DNA of 5,864 bases from Candidatus Methanoplasma sp. (GCA_031274665.1 JAISPV010000057.1:1-5864); one strand, 5' to 3'. Positions 1 to 5,571 are shown, numbered from the stretch's first letter. A program made the numbers and translations. Notes: generated by a model not told the origin, from the letters alone.

Positions 1-222
1 CGCCCAGTAGACGGCGAGGTTTATCTTGCCGCCGGGAGGCGCGCCGGGAAGGAGCTCTCCGAGGTCCGCCGGTTTGAGCTGCGCCGCCGCTATCGACTCG
101 GGGGTCTTCGTGTATACCACCTTGGCCGGTGCGGCCGGCTTGACGGCCTTTTTGACCTCCTTTGCAACGCTCTGTATCGGCTTTACAGCCTTATTTTTTC
201 TGAATCTGTCAAAGAATGACAT
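1..222 (-). CDS. mvhG: F420-non-reducing [NiFe]-hydrogenase small subunit, MvhG-like (3' end beyond window)
   Basis: Only the first 74 codons are visible, from ATG at 222 leftward off the edge. Residues 66-74 (KINLAVYWA) look like the first beta strand of a [NiFe]-hydrogenase small subunit, the strand that normally leads into the proximal-cluster CxxC; those cysteines would lie just outside the window. In the family this subunit carries iron-sulfur clusters that pass electrons from the MvhA Ni-Fe site to MvhD and HdrA in the cytoplasm. The start is secure: a strong SD (AGGAGG) sits 6 nt upstream and the mvhD stop ends 1 nt before the ATG. Oddly, about 65 residues precede the fold: an amphipathic MSFFDRFRKNK start, then a Lys/Ala/Pro/Val-rich linker. 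Typical MvhG proteins begin almost directly with the strand. The identity rests on the mvhD neighbour and a short motif, so another small-subunit-like protein remains possible. Confidence 0.72.
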   Translation of the reverse strand, partial: MSFFDRFRKNKAVKPIQSVAKEVKKAVKPAAPAKVVYTKTPESIAAAQLKPADLGELLPGAPPGGKINLAVYWA

Positions 223-223
223 T

Positions 224-637
224 TTACTCCTCCTGTAAAGGCGTAGGTCCGAGTTCCTTGATCGTCTGGACGAAATCCGTCAGGGTCTTCTGGAATTTCT
301 CTCCCTCGGATGCCGAGACCCACTCGAGCCTCAGTCTCTTCGGATCGAATCCGTACTGCTCAAGCACCATTCTGATCAGTGCTATCCTTCTCCTCGCCCT
401 GTAGTTCCCTCCGATGTAATGGCAGTCTGCCGGGTGGCAGCCCAGCACTATAACTCCGTCGGCTCCCTTTGCGAGAGACCGGAGGATGAACTCAGGGTCC
501 ACCCTCGCCGAGCACATCGTCCTGATGATGCGGAAGTTGGGGGGCATCTGCAGTCTTGCCACGCCCGCTCCGTCCGCTCCCGCGTAGGAACACCAGTTGC
601 AGCAGAACGCTACTATCTTCGGTTCAAAGTCTGACAT
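224..637 (-). CDS. mvhD: F420-non-reducing hydrogenase iron-sulfur subunit D (MvhD)
   Basis: A 137-residue protein of the MvhD/FrhD-like [2Fe-2S] family, which relays electrons from the hydrogenase small subunit to the FAD of HdrA. Visible marks are FCCNWCSYAGAD near the N-terminus (Cys12, Cys13, Cys16), MCSARVDPEF (Cys42), and GCHPADCHY (Cys67, Cys72). These are hallmark motifs of the family and include the cluster ligands. The length matches a stand-alone MvhD, so it is not fused to HdrA as in HdrA2 of Methanosarcina. The chosen ATG at 637 lies 5 nt after the hdrA stop, with an AGGAG (648-652) 10 nt upstream inside the end of hdrA. A longer in-frame opening reaches 754 but would overlap hdrA with no family-like sequence. 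It is the second gene of the hdrA-mvhD-mvhG operon; its TAA stop is 1 nt before mvhG. Confidence 0.95.
   Translation of the reverse strand: MSDFEPKIVAFCCNWCSYAGADGAGVARLQMPPNFRIIRTMCSARVDPEFILRSLAKGADGVIVLGCHPADCHYIGGNYRARRRIALIRMVLEQYGFDPKRLRLEWVSASEGEKFQKTLTDFVQTIKELGPTPLQEE
227..234 (-). promoter_or_regulatory. Ribosome binding site of mvhG
   Basis: The minus strand reads AGGAGGAG immediately before and touching the mvhD stop codon. AGGAGG lies 6 nt from the mvhG ATG at 222. It is embedded in the last two Glu codons of mvhD, so the two genes are probably translationally coupled. Confidence 0.8.
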
Positions 638-642
638 CTTGA

Positions 643-3600
643 TCACACTCCTGCCTTGTTGAACAATGCGTCTATCTCTGCGATTATCTGCTTGTTCCTG
701 AATCCTCTCTGCTCCATTGCTGCCGCCGGGCATGAGGCCACACATGAGCCGCATCCCTTACAGAGGCCGGGGTTCACGTTGCTTCTGAGGAATCCGTTCT
801 CGTCTGCGACTATCGTTATTGCATTGTAGTCGCAGCAACCCTCGCAGACGCCGCATCCGTCGCACAGGTCCGGGTTGGAGACGGCGATTATGCCTTCCGA
901 TATCAGCTTGTCCTTCGATATCGTGGTGAGCATCCTTGCCGCCGCGCCGGATCCCTGGGCGATGCACTCGTCCATGAATTTCGGCCAATGGGCCGCACCC
1001 GCAACGTACACGCCCTCTGTGGCGAAGTCCACCGGCCTTAGCTTCTGGTGGGCCTCAAAGAAGTATCCGTCCTTGCTTATGGGGACCTTCACCATCTTGG
1101 CGAGCTCTTCCTTCTCCTCGCGGAGAGGGGTCATTCCCGCTGCGAGAACCAGCGTGTCGACCGGGATCTCCACGTCTGTTCCGAGTATCGAGTCGTGTGC
1201 CTTCACCACTTTTCCGTTATAGTCGGGCATCGCATCGTCCACGCAGTACCTGAGGAACTTGACGCCGAGGCTGGAGGCCTTGTTGTAGAGCTCCTCGCGG
1301 AATCCGTATGTCCTGATGTCCTTGTGTATGACGGTGACGTTCGCGGTGGGGTCCTTCATCTTTATCTGGATGGCGTTGCGGAGCGAGCTTGCGCAACAGA
1401 CACGGGAACAATATTTCACGGTGCTGTTCCTTGAGCCTACGCACTGAACGAACGCCACATCCTTTCCGCTGAACTTACCGTCCGCCATGGCGTTCTCGAG
1501 TTCGACGTTGGTCATCACTTTCTTGTCGGAGCCGTAGTTGTACTCGGCGGGTTTGTATTGTGCGGCGCCGGTGGCGAACAGTATTGCGCCTACCGGTATC
1601 TCCTTGCCTCCGTCGAGAATGACCTTGAAGTTACCGACGAAACCGGGGATGTCCTTGACGGCCGCCCCTTTGTATACGGTGATCTTCTTGTTGTTCTCAA
1701 TTTTCTGTATGAGTTCCTTTACGAAATCTCCGACGGCTTTGCCGTCCTCCTTGTGGCGGAAGTTGAGCGCGAATCCTCCGAGCTCCTTGTTCTTTTCGAT
1801 GAGGAACACGGGTATTCCCTGAGCGGCGATGTCCAATGCCGCCGTCATTCCCGTTATCCCTCCGCCGATGACCGCCGCGGATTTGGTGACCGATATCTCG
1901 GAACCCACCAACGGCTCCAGGAGCGAGACCTTTGCGATCGCCATCCTGATGAGGTCTTTAGCTTTCACCGTGGCCGCCTCGGCCGCGTGCATGTGTATCC
2001 ATGAGCACTGGTCGCGGATGTTGGCCATGTTGAACAGGTATTTGTTCAATCCGCCGTCCCTGCAGGCTTCCCTGAAGAGGGGCTCGTGCGTCCTGGGCGT
2101 GCATGATGCGACGACCACTCTGTTGAGGTCCTCTTCTTGGATAGCTCTTGATATTTCTTCTAAGCAGTCCTGGGCACAGGCGTACTGCGACTGTCTCGAA
2201 AGGACCACGTTCGGAAGCGACTTTGCGTATTCCGCTACTGCGGGTACGTCGACCACCGATCCGATGTTTATTCCGCAGTGGCATACCCATACTCCGACGC
2301 GCGGCTCTTTGCCTTCAACGTCCTTCTCCTGGGGGTACACCTTGGGTGCACGGGGTATGAACTTGTCGTCGACGATGAACGCTCCCGCCTTTCCTGCGGA
2401 ACCGCTCGCCTCTGCGACAGATGTCGGGATGTCTTTGGGTGCGGCGAACGCGCCTGTTACGAACACTCCCTCTCTCGTTGTGTCGAGGGGGTTGAAGACG
2501 GTAGTCTTGCAGAAGCCGTACTCGTTCAGTTCTATCCCGAGGATCTTTGCGATCGCCTCTGCTCCGTCCGGCGGGTTGAGGCCGATCGACAGAACAACGA
2601 TGTCGTATTCTTCCGATTTGCCGTCGCCGTTGGAGTCTGTGAAGTTGACCGTGAGCTTCTTCGTCTCCGGGTCCTCATCGACATTGGAAACACGGGCGGA
2701 CCTGTGCATCCCTATCCCGTACTCTTTCTGCGCCCTGTCGATGTATGCCTCGAATTCTTTTCCGTAGGACCTGATGTCCATGAAGAATATGTCCTCTTGG
2801 AGGTTTATGTGCTCCTTGGTGATTATTGCCTGCTTTGTGGCGTACATGCAGCACACCGACGAGCAGTACTTCTTCCAGCCGGTCTTCTCCGACCTTGATC
2901 CGCAGCATTGTATGAATGCGATCTTCTTGGGCTCCTCTCCCGATGACGGGACGGCGATGTGGCCTCTAGCCGGGCCGGACGCGCACATCATTCTCTCGAA
3001 CTCCAGCGCCGTCACGACATTCTTGAACCTGCCGTAGCCGTACTCTGTCGCGGCGGCGGCGTTCCACGCCTTGAACCCGGGCGCAGCTATGATGGAACCT
3101 ACCTCGACCGTTAACTCCTGGTCCTTGTCCTCGTAGCTTATCGCCTTTTTCTGACACACCTTTGCGCACACACCGCACTTGCCGTCCTTTATCATCCTGC
3201 AGTTGGCCGCATCAATGATGGCGACCCTGGGCACTGCCTGCGCGTGTGGTATGTAAATCGCCCTCCTGGTGGCCAGACCGTACTCGAACTCGTCCGGTAT
3301 CCCCTTAGAGGGGCATTTCGCGAGACAGTCACCGCACGCCGTACAAGACGAGGGGTCGACATATCTCGCCTTTTTCTTGAGTGTGACCTTGAAATCCCCT
3401 GCTTTGCCCTCCACTTTCATAACTTCGTGGAAGGTAAGGGTCGTTATATTCGGGTGTCCGATACAGTCTGCCATCTTTGGTGAGAGGATACATGCAGAAC
3501 AGTCATTTGTCGGGAATGTCTTGTCGAGACGGCACATCGTCCCGCCTATCGTTGGGAGTCTTTCCACCAGATAGACGTGTATGTCCCTGTCCGCAAGATC

Positions 3601-3657
3601 CAACGATGCCTGTATACCTGCGATTCCTCCGCCGATAACTAATGCTGATTTCGTCAA
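643..3657 (-). CDS. hdrA: Long double-module HdrA (CoB-CoM heterodisulfide reductase subunit A, flavin-based electron bifurcation)
   Basis: 1004 residues, against about 650 for classical HdrA. Module 1 (about 1-435) has an FAD fold (GGGIAG at 9-14, VER..TIGG at 31-39), the FPTNDCSACILSPKM segment (48-62), and an inserted ferredoxin (Cys105/108/111/115 and Cys153/161/164/168). A linker follows. Residues 456-590 resemble the N-terminal domain of classical HdrA (VCHCG at 458-462, YAC at 492-494, SCTPRTHEPLF at 518-528). Module 2 has a second FAD fold (GGGITG at 598-603, IEK..ELGG at 620-628). The C-terminal ferredoxin has Cys932/935/938/942 and Cys966/969/972/976. A GSR...YCS.VCC motif occurs in both modules (253-270, 741-755), which supports an internal duplication. 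Classical HdrA bifurcates hydrogenase electrons to CoM-S-S-CoB and ferredoxin with HdrBC and MvhADG in the cytoplasm. The start is TTG with GGAGG 7 nt upstream; no in-frame ATG fits. The family call is firm; the exact partner complex is inferred from neighbours. Confidence 0.95.
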   Translation of the reverse strand: MTKSALVIGGGIAGIQASLDLADRDIHVYLVERLPTIGGTMCRLDKTFPTNDCSACILSPKMADCIGHPNITTLTFHEVMKVEGKAGDFKVTLKKKARYVDPSSCTACGDCLAKCPSKGIPDEFEYGLATRRAIYIPHAQAVPRVAIIDAANCRMIKDGKCGVCAKVCQKKAISYEDKDQELTVEVGSIIAAPGFKAWNAAAATEYGYGRFKNVVTALEFERMMCASGPARGHIAVPSSGEEPKKIAFIQCCGSRSEKTGWKKYCSSVCCMYATKQAIITKEHINLQEDIFFMDIRSYGKEFEAYIDRAQKEYGIGMHRSARVSNVDEDPETKKLTVNFTDSNGDGKSEEYDIVVLSIGLNPPDGAEAIAKILGIELNEYGFCKTTVFNPLDTTREGVFVTGAFAAPKDIPTSVAEASGSAGKAGAFIVDDKFIPRAPKVYPQEKDVEGKEPRVGVWVCHCGINIGSVVDVPAVAEYAKSLPNVVLSRQSQYACAQDCLEEISRAIQEEDLNRVVVASCTPRTHEPLFREACRDGGLNKYLFNMANIRDQCSWIHMHAAEAATVKAKDLIRMAIAKVSLLEPLVGSEISVTKSAAVIGGGITGMTAALDIAAQGIPVFLIEKNKELGGFALNFRHKEDGKAVGDFVKELIQKIENNKKITVYKGAAVKDIPGFVGNFKVILDGGKEIPVGAILFATGAAQYKPAEYNYGSDKKVMTNVELENAMADGKFSGKDVAFVQCVGSRNSTVKYCSRVCCASSLRNAIQIKMKDPTANVTVIHKDIRTYGFREELYNKASSLGVKFLRYCVDDAMPDYNGKVVKAHDSILGTDVEIPVDTLVLAAGMTPLREEKEELAKMVKVPISKDGYFFEAHQKLRPVDFATEGVYVAGAAHWPKFMDECIAQGSGAAARMLTTISKDKLISEGIIAVSNPDLCDGCGVCEGCCDYNAITIVADENGFLRSNVNPGLCKGCGSCVASCPAAAMEQRGFRNKQIIAEIDALFNKAGV

Positions 3658-3664
3658 ATCCTTG

Positions 3665-3669
3665 CCTCC
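3665..3669 (-). promoter_or_regulatory. Ribosome binding site fixing the TTG start of hdrA
   Basis: The minus strand reads GGAGG, then a 7-nt spacer (CAAGGAT), then TTG at 3657. The next codons give TKSALVIGGG, the expected first strand of the FAD fold. The nearest upstream ATG (3671) is out of frame and stops after five codons, so the SD decides for TTG. Confidence 0.85.
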
Positions 3670-3676
3670 ATTTTTA

Positions 3677-3692
3677 CCAATTGATCAATTGG
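3677..3692. promoter_or_regulatory. Perfect 16-bp palindrome in the hdrA leader, candidate operator
   Basis: CCAATTGATCAATTGG is its own reverse complement over all 16 bases. It lies 20-35 nt upstream of the hdrA TTG, at or just after the transcription start predicted from the TATA-like box at 3717-3724. A dimeric repressor bound here would block initiation. The palindrome is seen directly; operator function is inferred, and no specific regulator family is recognised. Confidence 0.55.
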
Positions 3693-3716
3693 ACTAAACA
3701 GGTGTATAATCTCACG

Positions 3717-3724
3717 TTTTAAAG
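3717..3724 (-). promoter_or_regulatory. TATA-like box of the hdrA-mvhD-mvhG operon
   Basis: The minus strand reads CTTTAAAA, a typical archaeal TATA element. Its centre is about 62 nt from the hdrA start. With the usual 25-27 nt spacing, transcription would begin near 3693 and leave a leader of roughly 35 nt containing the palindrome and the SD. A weaker alternative, ATTATACA on the minus strand at about 3703-3710, cannot be excluded. Confidence 0.5.
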
Positions 3725-3725
3725 C

Positions 3726-3740
3726 CCTTACTACGTAAGG
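3726..3740. repeat. 15-bp inverted repeat upstream of the hdrA TATA box
   Basis: CCTTAC and GTAAGG form perfect 6-bp arms around TAC. Symmetry continues imperfectly outwards: TTTTAAAG on the left and TTTAAAA on the right match with a 2-nt offset, so TATA-like boxes lie on both flanks. The site is just upstream of the hdrA TATA box, where an activator or TFB-recruiting factor could act. Function is inferred only. Confidence 0.4.
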
Positions 3741-3748
3741 TTTAAAAT
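3741..3748 (+). promoter_or_regulatory. TATA-like box facing right (weak candidate)
   Basis: The plus strand reads GGTTTAAAATAATAAAAG around this site, TATA-like and mirroring the hdrA box across the inverted repeat. A start would fall near 3768-3775, about 230 nt before the gene at 4000. That gene has its own nearer box, so this one may drive a long leader, a small RNA or nothing. Confidence 0.25.
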
Positions 3749-3966
3749 AATAAAAGATGTTTATTAGTCCTCTTTCTTTTTAATACAAAAAATCCTTCAT
3801 ACCAAATTGGGGTTAGCTCGTTTTTAAAGGACCCAGACCTAATTCTATACTAAAAAAATAGACATTTTACTAAACGGTAATACAACCTAAAAATTGGTAG
3901 CATTATTGCATAAAAAAATGAAATTCGTATGTTACGACCGAAACGGCCCCGCACCTGCGTCAAGAA
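3749..3966. other. AT-rich intergenic stretch without a recognised gene
   Basis: About 220 bases with many A/T runs, clearly poorer in GC than the flanking genes. I found no convincing ORF, tRNA, box C/D RNA or riboswitch. It holds two short motifs resembling the hdrA palindrome half-site: ACCAAATTGG at 3801-3810 and AATTGGT at 3892-3898. A pyrimidine-rich run (about 3768-3782) could end a short rightward transcript. Several A-rich stretches could act as TATA boxes, and none is clearly better than the one at 3968. Confidence 0.5.
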
Positions 3967-3967
3967 G

Positions 3968-3977
3968 TATTAAAAAG
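3968..3977 (+). promoter_or_regulatory. TATA-like box for a leaderless rightward transcript
   Basis: TATTAAAAAG is centred about 28 nt before the ATG at 4000. That spacing puts the transcription start at or within a few bases of the start codon. No SD precedes this ATG. Both facts point to leaderless mRNA, which is common in archaea and especially in Thermoplasmata-related groups. Confidence 0.5.
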
Positions 3978-3999
3978 ACAAATTTTATTAACCTGTTCC

Positions 4000-4518
4000 A
4001 TGGACTTAGGAAACACCCTTTTTACTCTGGGTATCATAATACTGCTGGTTGCATTGATAGCCATGGTCATTGTCTTCCAAGGCTACTTGAGCGCGAAGTA
4101 CGACCTCCCCGGCAGAGCGACAGGCAGACCGAAAAAGAAATCTACTACTTTTTTGGATGAGGGAGAGGACGAAAAGAAATGCGAGATATGCTACGGCAAG
4201 ATCAACGAGGACCCGATAGCAAAATGCGCCTGCGGCAGGATCTTCCACGAAGCCTGTGCGAAACCGACGGGCTCCTGTCCCTACTGCGGCACTTCCTATG
4301 AGAACATGGAAGTGCGGGAGCCCGAGAGAACGAGGTGCCCCGTCTGCGGAAAGTTCCTCAAAGGCAGTATATGTTCGTGCGGCGCGGTGATACGGCGGAA
4401 GGATGACACGTTCGTCTGTAAATGCGGCAATTTCGTGGATGCTGGCAAACCGGTCTGCAAGAAATGCGGCGCCGTCTATGAGAGGACGATAATGAAGGTA
4501 TTCAAAGAAAAGAAATGA
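4000..4518 (+). CDS. Membrane-anchored protein with C4HC3 RING-variant-like and zinc-knuckle domains
   Basis: 172 residues. Residues 5-28 form one hydrophobic helix (LFTLGIIILLVALIAMVIVF), probably a membrane anchor or uncleaved signal. A basic stretch (GRPKKK, 42-47) and an acidic linker (DEGEDE, 53-58) follow. The soluble part has Cys61-X2-Cys64, Cys76-X-Cys78, His83-X2-Cys86 and Cys93-X2-Cys96: eight ligands in C4HC3 order, as in RING-variant and PHD fingers. Then come Cys113-X2-Cys116/Cys125-X-Cys127 and Cys140-X-Cys142/Cys153-X2-Cys156, which look like zinc ribbons. By the positive-inside rule the basic stretch places the zinc domains in the cytoplasm. Function is not known; it could be a ubiquitin-like ligase, a protein-protein adaptor or a nucleic-acid binder. 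ATG 4000 is chosen because the helix starts right after it and a TATA box fits. Its stop overlaps a downstream ATG. Confidence 0.85.
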   Translation: MDLGNTLFTLGIIILLVALIAMVIVFQGYLSAKYDLPGRATGRPKKKSTTFLDEGEDEKKCEICYGKINEDPIAKCACGRIFHEACAKPTGSCPYCGTSYENMEVREPERTRCPVCGKFLKGSICSCGAVIRRKDDTFVCKCGNFVDAGKPVCKKCGAVYERTIMKVFKEKK

Positions 4519-4572
4519 TGTGGGGGGGGGTCGCTTCTGACAGTAAAAAGTAAGATAGGGAGAAGAAGGTAC
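4518..4572 (+). other. Probable 5' end of the pop5-like gene, interrupted by a frame offset
   Basis: The stop TGA (4516-4518) overlaps ATG 4518-4520 (TGATG), a common archaeal coupling arrangement. From that ATG the frame runs through nine G's and ends at TAA 4551-4553. The neighbouring frame reads LLTVKSKIGRRRY and joins directly to the Pop5 body, and the KIGRRRYVAF segment fits the conserved first strand. Removing one G would give a continuous protein of about 105 aa from ATG 4518. Without that, the only in-frame starts are CTG 4537 (non-standard) or GTG 4573. Confidence 0.55.
4522..4530 (+). repeat. G9 homopolymer at the gene junction
   Basis: Nine consecutive G's directly follow the TGATG overlap. 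Tracts this long are prone to slippage in replication, transcription and sequencing. Length 9 puts the overlapping ATG out of frame with the Pop5-like sequence; length 8 would restore it. Confidence 0.9.
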
Positions 4573-4836
4573 GTGGCCTTCAGCGTGTCTCCGGATATGA
4601 CAAGAGACATCATCATAAAAAGAGCCAGATCCGCCTGTCCGGACGATCCTCCGTATGTCATCCAGTGTGCTTCCGGAAAAGCGATACTCAGATGCTCCCC
4701 CGAAAGCAAAGAGGATGCGATGATCATGATGTCAAAGATAGATCCGCTCTCCTCCCCCCTCATAACATCCGGCACGCTCCGCAAGATCAGACAGAGATAC
4801 CCTGAACTGAAACAGGCGAAGAACAGACCCGGCTGA
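4573..4836 (+). CDS. rnp2: RNase P protein component 2, Pop5-like
   Basis: The visible frame from GTG 4573 gives 87 residues. Archaeal Pop5 pairs with Rpp30 to help the RNase P RNA mature the 5' ends of tRNAs. Recognisable elements, allowing for the upstream codons, are RRRYVAFSV (family pattern KKRYIAF), a helix, GKAILRCSPES (GIIRC), a second helix with the paired-Met segment AMIMMSKID, and SPLITSGTLRKIRQRYPEL, matching the family end (RVLGVSGTIKRLRRKY). The order and spacing fit Pop5. GTG 4573 would cut off the first strand, so the native start is probably upstream at ATG 4518 after correcting the G-tract frame. It lies directly behind the zinc-domain gene, and I see no promoter of its own. 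Pop5 often sits near other translation or proteasome genes; that context is absent here. The assignment is by motif recall, not a search. Confidence 0.72.
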   Translation: MAFSVSPDMTRDIIIKRARSACPDDPPYVIQCASGKAILRCSPESKEDAMIMMSKIDPLSSPLITSGTLRKIRQRYPELKQAKNRPG

Positions 4837-4851
4837 AGCACTCTCGGGGCA

Positions 4852-5557
4852 GTGCTGGATGTGATGGCATATCTGAACAAAGGCGGCATGCCGTGATCAA
4901 GTACGGCATGGGGTACGAAGACCTCTGGGATTTGCTGAACGATATCAATTCAACGATCCTGCTGAATGATGCGGCGACGAGGAACAGCATGCGCGATCTG
5001 TCCTCGCTCATGAAGATAACGGAATACCTGTATTCAAAGGCGGGCAACCTCATCTCTCCCTTTTTCACATCAAAGGAACTGAAGATGAACGACAAGACCG
5101 TGAATAGCTATCTCAGGATCATTGAGGGGTCGCTGCTTGTGATCAGAGCTCCCCGGTATGATATGGTAGGCAAGAAGAGCCTGAAGGGCACATGCAAATA
5201 CTATGCGACGGACACGGGCATAAGGAACGCATACCTCAGGTCAAGGGACCGCGATATCGGGCGGCTGGCAGAGAACGCCGTGTTCTTGGAGCTGAAAAGA
5301 AGGGGTTACATGGTCGCCGTCGGAAAGTACGGCGATGCCGAGATAGATTTTACAGCGGATAAGAACAGCGTGACCGAATATTATCAGGTGGCGAAGACCA
5401 TCGTTGACGAAACGGTCCTGAAAAGAGAGATAAAGCCGTTTGAGGAGACAGACGACAATTACCTAAAGACAATAATAACATGGATGAGCCTCCGCAAAAG
5501 AATGTCCGGGGGATAAGGTTCCTGCGTCTTGACAGTTTTCTCTCGGGGAAAGAATGA
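4852..5557 (+). pseudogene. Remnant of a DUF4143-family AAA ATPase (ATPase domain missing, two frameshifts)
   Basis: Three consecutive frames together match the C-terminal half of archaeal/bacterial AAA_14-DUF4143 proteins. Frame A (4852-4893) reads VLDVMAYLNKGGMP, the YL..GGMP segment after the ATPase. It hits TGA at 4894, and frame B takes over at 4893. Frame B (4893-5516 as an open frame of 207 codons) has NSTILLNDAATRNSMRDL, a winged-helix-like part (TVNSYLRIIEGSLLVIRAPRYD, residues 69-90), KYYATDTGIRN, and a restriction-endonuclease-like core (LAENAVFLELKRRGY, EIDF, YYQV). The expected LTMD...GI ending appears only in frame C, from ATG 5480 to TGA 5555, as MDEPPQKNVRGIRFLRLDSF. Each junction is explained by one lost base. 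No P-loop (Walker A) or Walker B lies upstream, because pop5 ends at 4836. The frame-B stretch may be predicted as a gene, but it lacks the start and end of the family. Full-length relatives are about 400 residues. Confidence 0.82.
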
Positions 5558-5571
5558 CGCTCACGACACTA

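Noticed and set aside
638..754. Upstream in-frame extension of mvhD
   Set aside because: It would overlap hdrA by over 110 nt, shows no family similarity, and a proper ATG with an SD exists at 637.
1829..2767. Long open frame on the plus strand, opposite hdrA
   Set aside because: It lies wholly antisense to hdrA, has low-complexity Ser/Thr/Pro-rich content and no recognisable domain. It reflects codon bias of the real gene.
3810..3845. GGTTAGCTC resembling a tRNA D-arm
   Set aside because: No matching acceptor stem, anticodon stem or T-arm (GGTTC.A.TCC) follows at the required spacing.
3894..4160. 88-codon open frame overlapping the start of the zinc-domain gene
   Set aside because: It overlaps a clearly better gene in another frame, has no SD and no recognisable sequence features.
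4476..4889. 137-codon minus-strand open frame across pop5
   Set aside because: It is antisense to the Pop5-like sequence and the DUF4143 remnant, both supported by family motifs; hydrophobic content arises from complementing charged codons.
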